A program made the position numbers and the translations under genes. From Termitomyces sp. T153 (lineage: Eukaryota > Basidiomycota > Agaricomycetes > Agaricales > Lyophyllaceae), in contig JACKQL020000029.1 in NCBI GenBank assembly GCA_018296165.2, positions 651,739 to 715,738 on the forward strand: DNA of 64,000 nt, given 5' to 3'. Below the pieces are notes generated by a model. That model was not told the DNA's origin. It did not search any database and saw only the letters and a program-made list of their open reading frames with translations. This document shows, one piece after another, positions 21,950 to 38,185 of the stretch; within the stretch, counting starts at the first letter, position 1; each line of letters begins with the position of its first letter.

Positions 21950-23240
21950 ACTTGTCACCAGACCCCACAACCACATTGACCAACTCACCAGTTCAGATGA
22001 ATTGCAACACCTACATGTTGTCTCAGCACAATGTAACCACCACCAAACACTCATACTCATGCTCAGGGCTGACCAGGCAGCCTCTGAGCTTTTGAGACAC
22101 AGACAGGGCTTTGAAAACATATTTGGAGTGAGGCCCAACACCCTCAATGTGTTCACAGATGACCAACAATTTAAACTGTGAGTCAATAGTGTATGGACTT
22201 GGTCACAAGGCAACAAAGACATTCTTATCCCCAAGGAGATCCTAGCAGAGTTAAAAAGAGGGAACCCAGTGATCTCCCAGGTTGAGATGATAAGTGCACC
22301 TAAGTGGATGCACAACAAGGTAGATCTCCATGCTAAGAATACTCATTGATTATCTTAGAATTCAAGAAGGAAGATGATGCTAAACTTGGACTCTCCACCC
22401 ATATTACAATGCAACAATTGTTGGGCAGTAGGACACCACATATCAAGGTGCAAGAATAACATGTGATGCAGACTATGCACCAAAAGTCATGCAGAGTCTG
22501 AACACAACTCACATGGAGACAAACAGATGGACACCAGCACAGAATTCAGCATATTGACATTGACTACAAAGCTAAAATGCTCAGTTTTCACAAAGACTGT
22601 AAGCAGTGCAGCCACTTCAGGAGACAGAAAACCCAAAATATCAGGAGGATGAGCAAGCAGAAGAAACTGTAAGAAGAAAATCACCAACCAGCCAACAAAG
22701 AACTGGGCAGACAAAGCAGAGAAACTCATAAGTGAGGTGCATGCCTAAACCAGCACCATCCCACCCTCAACACTGTCAATAACTTGAAACCCAACCAGAA
22801 CAACCAACCAACCCCAAATAACTGAATGAGAGTCTCACCCATCTGGATTGCCCAACTGAACACAAACCAAAGTAACACAGTTTGTCATACACTACTAAAC
22901 ACACTAATAAATAAGTTTGATATACTACTAATCACCAAACCTTGGTGGGCAGAAATAGGTGAAGGCAATGTAGGACCAGTGTTGCACTTGGTCTGGACAC
23001 TCATACTGCCAACAGCCATGGTCCCCAAGGACCAATGCCCCTAGTGATGAACCTGCTAGTTTCTGTATGCAAACACAAAAGAGTATTAGACAATATATAC
23101 TAGAGTTGGTACAATGTGAGATCCAGATACATGGAAGCAAATCAATCTAGAGACTCTAAACAGATTCAGAGAGCAAGATTGAGTCATTCCACAGCTTATC
23201 ATGGTCCTTGGCAATTCAAAAGGACATGACTGGGACTAAA
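21950..23240 (+). mobile_element. LINE (non-LTR retrotransposon) fragment: ORF1 end and ORF2 start
   Basis: Plus-strand frames give IPKEILAELKRGNP, then two zinc-knuckle-like motifs CNNCWAVGHHISRC (about 22415) and CRLCTKSHAESEH (about 22475), as in ORF1 of Tad-like LINEs. From about 22826 the frame IWIAQLNTNQSN followed by FDILLITKPWW resembles the first strand of an AP-endonuclease-like ORF2. Stops break both, and no reverse transcriptase follows; the sequence passes into other repeats by 23250. Dead fragment. Confidence 0.65.
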
Positions 23241-23469
23241 GCTTCTAGTGGCAACAAATACAAGAAATTCTCAATATCACCACAGTGGGGAGAACAAACT
23301 ACATTTGTACCTAGTGGTGACAAATACAAGAACTATAAAGTACATATGAGTTAAACAATACTAGAAACATGGACTTACATCCTCAGTGTCACCACAGTGG
23401 GGAGAACAAACTGAGGAAGTAAGTTGCATGTTGTCAAATGTAACTACATGCTGACTAATTGGTGTGCAG
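23241..23469. repeat. Short direct repeats between LINE and KDZ relics
   Basis: Two copies of CACCACAGTGGGGAGAACAA (about 23279 and 23390) are each preceded by a TGG(C/T)(A/G)ACAAATACAAGAA-like word (about 23250 and 23315). They form a diverged tandem of about 110 bp. No coding capacity. Confidence 0.6.
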
Positions 23470-23923
23470 TACAATCTCATTCATGGGCTGTGCAAAATGC
23501 ACTGGACAAGTACAACACTGCTGCTCATGCCCTTTCCCCACTACATCCTGAGCTTTCATGGGATCTTGTTGTGGAATACACTCTTTCTTGCTGACTTTTA
23601 ACCTACTATTTAATACATGTGAAGATGTGTGTGAACATGCCTGGGCCTCACTTGCTGCTTGCATATTAATGAACAAATACTTCAAGATTGAACAAGCTCA
23701 TGGAGAAATTGACCAGCTCAACATTGAAATTCAGTGGCTGGTCACTTACATACACAATGAAGAGGCCTCCCTCAAAGAAAGGGAAGAAGTCATTGCTACC
23801 AAAGACAGTGCACTTACTCATCAAATTCATTCGCATCATGAACACCTTCATCAGTTCAACAACCTTTGTATGTGTCACCTTTGCAAACTTGCCACTCCCC
23901 CAGGCTTCACAGGCTTAAAAGGC
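23470..23923 (+). pseudogene. KDZ-type transposase relic (C-terminal part)
   Basis: The plus strand reads ALDKYNTAAHALSPLHPEL, then ELSWDLVVEYTLS, and after a frame change MNKYFKIEQAHGEIDQLNIE with IQWLVTYIHNEEASLKE. This order is typical of the C-terminal region of Kyakuja-Dileera-Zisupton transposases of basidiomycetes. It is truncated on both sides and interrupted by a frameshift near 23590. It abuts the LTR of Gypsy-2. Confidence 0.7.
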
Positions 23924-24189
23924 TGTTGGTAACAGCCTCACTGTGAACCTAATGGACAGGATGAAATATACTTTGATTGCTAGTGGTTAGGATACAATTT
24001 GTATGTAGTTTATCTGAATGCTCACTTTTGTTTGCTAGTGGTTAGGATGAGCAAACAAAGGTGAGACAGAAAACTTCTTTGGCAGTGCTCATGTAAGTGT
24101 GCCACAAGTGCTGCTTGTGTGATGCAAAGGTGAGGTTTGCATCATCAAAACATCATTGAAATGTTGTAAGTTGCTTGTGCATGCTTACA
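23924..24189 (-). repeat. Probable 3' LTR of Gypsy-2 (266 bp)
   Basis: On the minus strand it begins TGTAAGCATGCACAAGC directly after the purine tract and ends TGTTACCAACA, giving TG...CA ends. The second LTR is not present in the window, so the limits rest on the tract and end signals only. Confidence 0.55.
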
Positions 24190-26837
24190 CCCCTCCCCCC
24201 CCTAAAACATTCCATCACCATGTCATCTTGCAGTATTCTTCTGAGCCTCCCACATGTCCAGCACCTCACATTCATCCAACTCCAAATGGGGCAGCCATTC
24301 ATCATGCTCTGGCAGGAAACTGACCCAATGCACAAGGTATTGTCAACCCCAGCCATGCCTGCATTCATCAATTATTTTGTCAATGACCTGGTGGTCAGTA
24401 GCCCCATCTTCCATTACTACAGGACTGGGGTGGGTATATTCTCTATCAGGGAACAGGGTGGGGTCATTAGGGATGTGTCACTTCAGCAAACTGGCATGGA
24501 AGCTGGAGAAGGTATGCTTTCTGTTACTCAGCAGATGCAGGGTGTACTCTGAATATTCTGGGAAGGTTGCTACTACTTTGTATGGTCCATTGTTCTGGGG
24601 CATGAACTTAGCAACACATTTCTCTTCCTTGCACATGTAGTCCCTCTGGTGATGTTTAGTCACAAGCATCATGAAGTCCCCAACTTCATAGACCTCCTCC
24701 TCTGCTTGCCCTCTGTTAGCATGATAAGCCTGTCAAACCTTGGCTATGAGGAGGTTATCCTGAGCTTCCTGCACATCCTGTTGTAGTTTACTGATAATTT
24801 CATATGCTTTTTTCTTGTCCTTCAGGGCCCTTGCTAGTAGTGGTGTCAAGGGGGGAATGATGTGCAGGGAGCACCCTGTCTTTAGTTGGAAGGGTGAGAA
24901 TTCCATGGACAAATTAACCATGTTCATAATAGCAAATTAAACCCAGGGAAGTGTTGCTAGCCAGCCTCTTTGGTCTCAATCAATAAGGTACCTAATTGCC
25001 TGAACTACTATCTTGTTCATGTGTTTGCTGCTGCCATCTGTTTGGGGGTGATAAGCAGTTGACATCTTCAGCTTGATGCCCATGAGTTTGTGCAACTCTT
25101 TCCAAATGTCCACTACAAAAAGCTTATCTCTGTCTGAAATGATCTGTGTCATTAGACCATTCTTGCAGTACCACTCATCAAAAAGCACAAGTGCAATCTC
25201 TGCTGCTGAGTCCTTTGAGTGTGTGCCTGCAAGTTGGACCTCAGCTCCCTGCAAGTCAGTCATGCTCATAATCATGTCTTTGCTGTTCAATTCAGGCAAA
25301 AGGCCAATGAAATTGATTCCAACCACAGAAAGCCTATTGTCAGGCACTGGAAAGGGGTGTAATGGCCCTGTAGATTTTGTAGTACAATCTTTGCTGCATT
25401 GGCAAGAGATGCAAGATGGAATGTAAGCCTTCTCAAGGTCCTGCCTCATGTGGGACCAATAATACAAGTCTTATAGGGCCACATAGCTCTTGTCAAATCC
25501 AAAATGTCCAAGTGTGTCATGGGCTAAGCTGTAGAGCAGTTTGCAAATGCAAGTACTGCTGGGAATGAGCAAGTGTTTTCCAAGGTATATGAGTCCATTT
25601 TTGAGCCTCATCCTCATGATGCTGCCCTTTTCTACTCCATTGCATACCTGCTGGGCAAACACATCTTCCTTGTATCCCAACACAATTTCCTCAAGCAGTT
25701 GTTTGTCCATTCCAATCTCAAGGACTCCTCCTGCCACCATACAGGTCTTTAGTGGGGACCAGGTGTATGTGAGGGCACATGCTGCCAACTCTGCACTAGG
25801 CAATGCCACAAGCATTCTAGATAAGGAGTTGGCTGCAGAGTTAATTTCCCCTTGAATGTAGATAATTTTGAAATCAAAATTGGTGAGGAGAATTTCCCAT
25901 TGAGCCTGCTGTTGTGACATCTGTTTCTGCAACTAGAAGTACTCAAGAGTGCAGTGGTCTGTGTAGACCTCAAAGTGTACTCCTAACAGACTCATCCTCC
26001 ACTTCTTCAATGCCTTTATGATGGCAAGGAGTTCCTTCTCATGTGTTGGGTATGCAGCATTGAGCTGGTAGGAGTCATACACCACAGGGCATGCAGTCTC
26101 CCAAGTCTCTCCAAAACTCAGGACTGCCCCTGCTCTGCAGTCACTCACATCTGTTGCCACAAAGATCTTTTTGGATGGATTGTCATAGTCAATGACCATC
26201 AGCATTTACAAATCTGTCACAATATGGCATATAGCATCAAAGGCCTTCTGATGCTTCTTTGTCCATGTGAGGAAATTCTTGTCACATTCTTTGTTGGTGA
26301 GTGGTGTGAGGATGCTCATATGTTCTGCTAGGGCAGGGATGAATGGGAGAGATATCAAGTGAGACCAAGAAAACCTTGGACATTGGTAGCAGTGGTGGGT
26401 GTGGGCCATTCAGCAATCTTATCCACCTTCCTGGGGTCAGCTCACACAGCATTCTTTGAGATGATATGCCCTAGGAAATGTAATTGCAATGCAAACAGAA
26501 TTGACTTCCTCAAGTTGCAAAAAAGGTCAGCCTTCTGGAGGGCCTCAATTATCTTCTGAATGTCCTCCTCATGCTCCACAATTGAGTTTGACCAGATGAT
26601 GATGTCATCAAGATAGACATGGCAGATGATGCTGATGAGTTCCCATAAGGTATCTGTCATCCAACATTGATGTGTGGAGGGTGCATTGCACCCACCCATT
26701 GGCATTACCACCCACTTATACAGACCCCAGGGAGTGTGTATAGCTGTCAAATGTATGTTGTCTGGGTGGACTTGCATCTGAAAAAAGGTGTTTGTCATGT
26801 CAATTTTGCCAAAGATTTGACTTAGCAATGCTAGCAA

Positions 26838-27186
26838 TTATAGCTAGCAACCAGTTTTGAGTTTGTTCCTCCCTAGTCTCTTTATCATGACTTTCCCCTT
26901 CATTTCCCCAACTCCCCTTTTTCTCCCTTCCTTAATGACTCTTTCACCTTTGTTCTTTTTCCCTACTTTTGCCTAGCAACCTTTCATTATTGTCTAGCAA
27001 CCTAGGCTGGCAATAGCAACCATTCCCACTTTCACTCTGCACCCTGTTAGCTCTTGTTCTCTGGGATGGTTACTGACTTGCCCTCTTTATTAACTTCCTA
27101 CTGCCAGCTAACCTATCTAGTGACTAGTGTTAGGTCATCCTTTTCTTTTTGGTTTCCTGCATGACACTAGGTGGCATAGGAGCACA
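26838..27186. mobile_element. About 350-bp insertion or replacement between protease and RT of Gypsy-2
   Basis: Coding homology stops at 27187 and resumes at 26837 at the start of the RT palm; the RT fingers region is missing. The intervening DNA is non-coding and rich in CTAGCAA words (26846, 26862, 26990 and others). It also contains GTGACTAG, a word that recurs at 29047 beside the element's 5' side. It may be a small non-autonomous element or filler from deletion repair. Confidence 0.45.
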
Positions 27187-27589
27187 TCAGCATCTTTGAT
27201 GCTCTGTGCTTCCTAGTGTCTTAGTATGTATGTGGGGTTGAGTTGACAAAGTAGGAAAGGAAAGTGTGGTGGTCTGTCTGAGGTTGACAATGTCGAAGCC
27301 AGTATGCTTATCCATGGCAGTGTTGTTTTCAATATCTAATACCAATTTCTTGGCAGACAGGAATTGGATTCCTAGTACTAGTTTTACAGGAAGATGGGCA
27401 TTAACCTTTGCCTGGAAAACTCCTGATTTCCATGCTCCATTACCTACTGTCACCTCCAGTCTTATGTATTCATTGCATGTCAATGGTTCTTCAGTAAGCA
27501 AGATGAGGTTGTCTTTGCTCTTTGGTAGCTGGAGTTGTCTTAATCTGAGTTTTGTAGCAAGTTTATCACTAATAACTGCGGAGAGGCAA

Positions 27590-27660
27590 CTGTTATTGAG
27601 GATTGCATGGACAGAGAGGGGTGAACTGTTATTGAGGATTGCATGGACAGAGAGGGGTGA
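27590..27660. repeat. 36-bp tandem duplication in Gypsy-2
   Basis: CTGTTATTGAGGATTGCATG... occurs at 27590-27625 and again at 27626-27660. On the minus strand it duplicates the peptide SVHAILNNS at the would-be protease active site. Confidence 0.9.
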
Positions 27661-28953
27661 GGAAGAAGAAGAAATGACTGGCTCCATCACCTCCAGCATG
27701 ATGGTCATGTGGGGTGCAGACAGCATAGATGGAAACATAGTTGTGTACATATATGAATCATCCATATCTTCATCTCTTATCTCTTCCTTGCTGACAAATT
27801 TGGTGTATGCTAATCCTGCCACAGCCTTTGGTTTGGCTGCCAAGGCCATTGCTAGAGTGAGCATTTTGGTGGTCTTCAGGCCTGGCCACAAGTTTGAAAC
27901 TTTCATGGGACACATGTCTGGATTCCCAGGGTGAGTGCAGTAGAAAGTACAACAACAAGTACAACCCTGATGCTTGGAGAGTAGCTTCTTCTCCTCATTA
28001 GTGAGTTTGGACAGCTTGATTCACAGCACAGTGGTCCCTGAGATGCTGGGGGAGGTGCTGGTGGTGCGCAAAGGTGGTTCAGAAATTCTTTCGGCCAATA
28101 GTCTGTGCTTGGTTCTGTAAGCATTGCTGGCATTGATCATTACTTGGGTCTGTGTTTGGTCTTCTGCCAACTCTTCATCCAACTCCATGACCTCAGAGAT
28201 CCAGTTGGCAAGCTCTGGGACTCAAAACCTTTTTGCATCTACTTTGCTATGCAGATTGGGGCACATGTGGGACTTGAAGTGTGCCTTGAGAGCCAGTTTG
28301 GTCAAGGTGTGTTCAGAGTTCATATTCTTGAGGTGTGCTTTCAGAGTTTGCACTACCATGACCCAGTCTGCAAAAGAGGCACCTTCCTGATACAAGCCAA
28401 GGATAGCATCTCGGACCTTCATCTGCCAGTTGTGTGGTAGGGCAAATTTCTGGAACTCCTTGAGATAATCCTCAAGCATCATGGCATTGATTCTTGACTG
28501 ATTGGCGTGGTACCATGCTACAAAATGAGGTTCCAGCATTCCATCTGCAATGTAGACAACGATCTCTGTAGATTTCTTTCCTGAATGCTTCTGATACCGA
28601 TGGCATGTGATGGCCAATTGTTGGAAAATATAATCGTCCATTCGTCCCTCTGTGAGCATGGGGCACTCCTTGAGCTTGGTCATCCTCACTTCTGCCAGGG
28701 GGGCACTTATCTTCTGCTTCTGGGTTGAAGGCAAGTGTGACCAACATTGTTTTTTGATTGGCAGCGGCTGCTGGATGATGATAGACACCGAGTGATTGTT
28801 TTTCAGGGTTGGATGGATGGGAGGTAATGAGTTCGTCCTCGGACAACGATGACTCTGTGCTCCTGGACATCTCAAGCTCGACAGTGCGGACTCGATAAGT
28901 GCGGCGGATGTCTCGGCTTCACTGGATGTGGGGGATTGTTCCTCTCTAGGCAT

Positions 28954-29790
28954 CCTGAAGTTGTTCCAGGGAGAGCTGATAGGCAGAGGAGTGGTTGGTA
29001 GGCACCTGGTAGGGGTGCTGTGGTTCTTTATTGATGCGCCACTTGTCTAGTGACTAGGGGAGTGGGAGTCGACAGTCTGCGGCGATTTAGAGGAAGACTC
29101 AGTTGTTACAGGAGGCAAGGAAGACAGAGACAACAAAGCTGACAATAGTGATGATGATGACGATGACCAGCTAGCATAAAAGGTACACAAGGTGATTCAA
29201 ATCTCTTCTGATCTTTAAGTTTAGGGCTTCCCTCTACAATCATACAAAAAAATATGTATTAGCAATAATGTACAATGTTACTACTGTCATGCTCTATCTT
29301 TCCGAAGTTTTCCGGTGAATTTTGAAGGGGGTATGCGAGCTCATCGTGTACGACAATGAGGAGGGGGCGGATCAATGGGCGGGCAGCCCCGATGGATACT
29401 CGTCACGAGGTTGCATTGCCGATGCCCCTTGACAACGTGCCTGATGGTCTGGCTCCACCGGCAGAGGCTTCGAACAATAGCCGGTCAACGGTCACCAGGT
29501 CAAACATTAGAGCAGTCTTATAGGAGGAAACGTATTCCCTGACAAGACTCCACATGGGAGTCTGTGTCTTGAACAAGTCTTGAAGAGTCCTAATGTTCTT
29601 TCATAAGCTACACGTTTGACCAAGGCTAAGATAGCACCGCTCCACTGTACACAATTCTGGATTCTTTCTCGTCTCTATCGAAATCCCGAATAGAGAAAAC
29701 ACTCCTGATGAATCGATATTCCGTCGAGCTGCCAGTCATTTGCTATTGTATAAATGGCAATGATCGTGTTCAGGTGGTCGCCAATTTCTA
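28954..29790. other. 5' side of Gypsy-2 and upstream region of the GMC gene
   Basis: About 28954-29200 is probably the untranslated leader of Gypsy-2; it includes a GATGATGATGACGATGACC run. From about 29280 the sequence is gene-like in CpG content. The upstream region of the oxidoreductase gene lies here; a TATAAAT at 29748-29754 lies about 40 bp before the ATG. No other gene is seen. Confidence 0.5.
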
Positions 29791-32223
29791 ATGCTCTCTG
29801 CAAGTATCTGGGCTCTTTATTTCGTTATCGGCGTGGCACGCGCTGCCCTCCCCGCATGCCCTAACACTGTCAATGCTGAATACGACTTCATCGTTGTTGG
29901 TGCTGGAGCTGGAGGTGGACCCCTTGCATCCCGTCTCGCAGAATCCGGATATTCAGGTCAACCTCTAGCATGATTCTCGTGCTTGAGACTTGCTAACACC
30001 CACTTTTAGTTCTCCTTGTCGATGCTGGCCATGATACGGTTAATTTCAATACGACAATTCCAGCTTACAATATTCGGTCACTTGAAGGTAAATTGAGCGT
30101 GCTGGTTCTGGAACACAACTTATATCGTCGATCTTTCAAGATCCGCAAATCGAGCTTAATTATACCTATCAAGAATTCCCCGATGGATTTCCGGTCACGA
30201 GAAATGACCAATGGTGGGCTATTGTGGGCTTTGGTACATACAATATACTGAACAGAAGTTGTCAGGTATCCCAGGGCTCGCGCACTTGGAGGTTCGACGG
30301 TAAGTGGACCAATTGAAAATGGACTTGAAAAGTGGACTTGCCACTTTACTCCAAAGATCCATAATGCCATGGTCAACATCATTGCTGGCACCCGACAAGA
30401 TTATGATAGGCTTGCAATCATGTTCAACGATCAGACGTGGTCGAGAGACAATATGCAAAACTACTTCCGCCGCATTGAGGACAATCTCTATCTTGTACCC
30501 CTCTTGGCTCCAGATCATGGTTTTGATGGGTGGATGAAGACCAGCACTCTCCCAGTGGATGTTTTCGTTGCCAATCCAACCTTTCTAGGTCCGTTGTTTT
30601 ATTGTATTTCTGAAAGTACCCTGATCCAAAATCTTCAGATGCGCAAGTCACGGCACTCTTCGCGTCTCTTCTTTTGGCTGGCCTTCCGATTTTAGACCTC
30701 AATGACTTGGCAGGCGACGCAGCAACTGGCGTCAACACTATCAGTGTCACTGTGGATGAGACTCACCAGCGATCCTCGGTACGCGGAAGGTTAGCAGCTG
30801 TTCAGCAATCTCATCCCGGACAACTTCACCTTTCATTGGACACACTTGCTACAAAGATCCTCCTGTGTAACTCTGATTCAAACATAACGGCTTATGGCGT
30901 CCAGATTGCGCCTGGGGCTGCCTTGCCGGTCGCCAGTAATTTCAACGGAAAGGTTACCCTCCATGTTCAGAATGTCACGTCAAGACACGAAGTGATCATC
31001 AGTGCTGGTGTGTTTCAGACCCCCCAACTTGTGAGTCAATTTCAGATTGCAGAGTGTTGTGCCTTTCATTCAGATGACCTTAGCTCATGCTCTCTGGGAT
31101 CGGTGACGAGTCTCAGCTTTCACAATTTGGAATAGAATCCGTAGTGCATCTTCCAGGTGTTGGCAACAATCTACAAGGTATTTGATTCTCGATAACTTGG
31201 GATCAATCAAGTACATGAAATTCTCAGATCACGACGAAGTTGCAGTCAACTGGCGTTTAAAGAATAACTTTACTTTGCTCAATGGCTGTACATTCCTTTC
31301 AGACCCTATCAAGGACCCCTGTCTACAGGATTGGCTCACTTCTGATCATGAAAATGCTTATGCCTTCGCTGGAATTTTTGATGCTGTTATAACACAATCA
31401 TCTTCTAGCCTACCTGCACCAGACATCCTGACCTATTACATCCCTGCCCTTTTTCCTGGTTTCTTTAGAGGTATCTCTGACCAGATGATCTGATTTGATT
31501 CTCTTACCTTCAATAGGAGTCCCACAGGAAGTGGCCGACAATCCCAACTGCCTGACAGCAGTTGTTCTCAAAGGACATCCCTCTTCGAGGGGCATGGTAA
31601 AATTGACAGGATCACATCCGCAAGACCCCTTAGACATACAGAAGTTACACTTCCAGGCTCCTGGCGGGCCTGCAGATATCGCTGCAATTCGAGACGCCAT
31701 TAAGCGTGCCAGGAGCTTCGTGGAGTCGACACCAATTGGACTTCTTGTGGACACTGAAATTGCTCCTGGATCTAATGTAACGACAGATGATGAAATCGAG
31801 AACTTCATATACAACCGTGTCTTTGGTGGGAACTTATTTGGCACCCACTGACAGTTCATGCCTTCTTTGATTCTAATCTCTCTTATAATTCAGGTCATCA
31901 TGCTTGTTGCACCAATGCAATTGGCCCAGATGACGGTCAGTAACCGCGAAGACCAATATTAATCAGGAAACTCGTATTAATTACAGTTCTAGACCCTAAT
32001 GCCGTCCTCGATGGAAATTTTAAAGTGAGAGGGGTGGACAAGCTTCGAGTTGTTGATGTCAGCGCTTGGCCTAATGTTCCCGGATTTTTCATTACTACTC
32101 CGACCTATATGGTAAGCAATTTGAAGCTAATGTGGATAAACTATGATTCATGGGAACTTCTTCCAGAACTCTGAAAAGGCAGCTGATGTCATACTTGCAG
32201 CCGCTGCAGTACGCGCTGTGTAG
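29791..32223 (+). CDS. Secreted GMC oxidoreductase
   Basis: Twelve exons and eleven introns of 46-68 nt (first four 29957-30009, 30088-30140, 30214-30265, 30300-30356) sum to 1845 coding nt, 614 residues, with the frame kept throughout. Residues 1-19 (MLSASIWALYFVIGVARAA) are a likely signal peptide. The FAD Rossmann motif is VVGAGAGGGPLASRL, ending in LLVDAG, with Asp where Glu is usual. GMC signature 1 is ARALGGSTIHNAMVNIIAG; signature 2 is GVFQTPQLLMLSGIG. The C-terminal part has GHHACCTN and then NVPGFFITTPTYM. The first His is kept, but the position usually holding the second catalytic His or Asn is Phe. GMC flavoenzymes oxidise alcohols or sugars and often supply peroxide in wood decay; the substrate here is unknown. 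It converges on SMC3, with a 249-bp gap. Confidence 0.92.
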
Positions 32224-36991
<4,768 letters not shown>

Positions 36992-37197
36992 CTGAGGCTT
37001 GGAGCTTCGAAGGGTCAGGCAGAGCCTGAGTCCTTTATCTTATTCGAAAACGCGGCAGCGAAAACGCCGCTTGCTCAACGTTCCTTGTGGAATGGTCACG
37101 ACGTGACCTAACGCGTAAGTGACAATTGTGTTCCGAACTCCGACGGTTTCCGTTTTTCACTAAACAGCCGTGAACAATTGACTGTCTTGTTCATACA
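36992..37197. promoter_or_regulatory. Divergent promoter between SMC3 and COQ4
   Basis: Only 206 bp separate the two start codons, so both genes must share this region. It contains ACGTGACC at 37100 and AACGCGTAAG at 37110, the latter with an MluI-cell-cycle-box-like ACGCGT. The ACGCGT match is six bases and may be chance. Confidence 0.6.
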
Positions 37198-38185
37198 ATG
37201 CTTGCCTTGGCCAGAATTACAAGGATACGAAACATAAGCGGACCTACTTTCCGAAATTCAGCCCTTTTTCTCCAGCACAGGCAAAATGCATCTGTCAACC
37301 TGGCACGATCCAGTAGCACCGCACCAGCTTACGAAGGCCACCTTCCGTTGAATTGGTTTCAAAACGCAGTGTTGGCTGTAGGATCTGCATTCATGTCTTT
37401 AGCCGATCCCCGAAGAGGTGGTAAGTACCCTCAGTTTAATGTCCGGATGCCTCGGTCAAATACAAAATCGCAAGACATGATTGCTGCTCTTGGCGAAACC
37501 ACCGCTGGATCCAGCTTGCCTCGCCTACGAGATGCTATGCTTGGTAGTTCGGAAGGACGGAGGATTCTCAGGGACAGGCCAAGAGTTAACTCCACCACCA
37601 TTGACATGTATCAATTGGCACGATATCCTGAAGGAACGTTTGGACGAGCATACGTCACATGGCTGGAGCGTTGTGGAGTCACTCCCGACACTCGCGAACC
37701 TGTGAGTACATGGTTTGCATATGTGAAGACTAGGGAGCCCAATCTCGTGATTCCAGGTGCATTATATTGACGATCCCGAGCTTGCATATGTCATGCAAAG
37801 GTATCGCGAATGCCATGACTTCTACCACTGCATTTGCAACCTTCCTGTGAATGTGGAATCTGAATTAGCGCTGAAATTCTTTGAGTTTGTCAATTTGGGT
37901 CTCCCAGTTGCAGCCATATCTGCTGCGTTTGGACCACTTCGGCTCAATTGCCAGAAACGGGCAAGGCTCTATTCAGAATACGTTCCTTGGGCTCTCAGAT
38001 GTGGCAGCTCTGCAAAAAATCTCATCGCTGTCTATTGGGAGAAGAGATGGGAACAGGATGTCGAGGAGATGAAGAAGGAATTAGGACTCTGGGACCCACC
38101 CGGAGCGCGATGGAGCCGTCCATTGACAGAAGCCAAGGCTACAGCAACGAAACGACAACAGGCCTCTGGTGCCGAAAATCCTTGA
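37198..38185 (+). CDS. COQ4: COQ4, ubiquinone biosynthesis protein, mitochondrial
   Basis: Two exons (37198-37701 and 37757-38185) around a 55-nt intron starting GTGAGT give 310 residues. The N-terminus MLALARITRIRNISG is Arg-rich without acidic residues, a likely mitochondrial presequence. Family signals are LNWFQNAVLAVGSAFMSL, ADPRRG, DMIAALGETT, LPEGTFG-like RYPEGTFGRAYV, and the zinc motif HDxxHx11E seen as HDFYHCICNLPVNVESE. COQ4 works on the matrix side of the inner membrane in the CoQ synthome and has been implicated in C1 decarboxylation/hydroxylation of the precursor. The end is Lys/Ala-rich and not conserved. Divergent from SMC3. Confidence 0.95.

Larger units (their letters stand above)
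23924..28953 (-). mobile_element. Gypsy-2, Ty3/gypsy chromovirus, disabled
   Basis: Minus-strand order: Gag 28953-28222 (ADGMLEPHFVAWYHANQ), then a protease-like segment about 27660-27187, an insertion 27186-26838, RT 26837-26442 (FGKIDMTNTFFQMQVHP, YLDDIIIWS), RNase H 26205-25933 (FVATDVSDCRAGAVLSFGE, YPTHEKELLAII), integrase 25467-24976 (PSCISCQCSKDCTTKS, STAYHPQTDGSSKHMN) and a chromodomain about 24390-24260 (EHDEWLPHLELDECEVLD). A purine tract (AGGGGGGGGAGGGG, about 24190-24203) precedes the 3' LTR. Junctions between neighbouring open frames are mostly single stop codons, for example after TDHCTLEYF near 25932. The protease core reads AILNNSC instead of a D-S/T-G type, so it is probably dead. 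No 5' LTR was found right of 28953. Confidence 0.9.

Noticed and set aside
27266..27934. Plus-strand frame of 222 codons
   Set aside because: It is the shadow of the Gypsy-2 protease/linker frame on the minus strand, which has recognisable retroelement order.
28954..29300. 5' LTR for Gypsy-2
   Set aside because: I looked for the 23924-24189 sequence here and saw no match; the element appears to lack it or its leader is rearranged.
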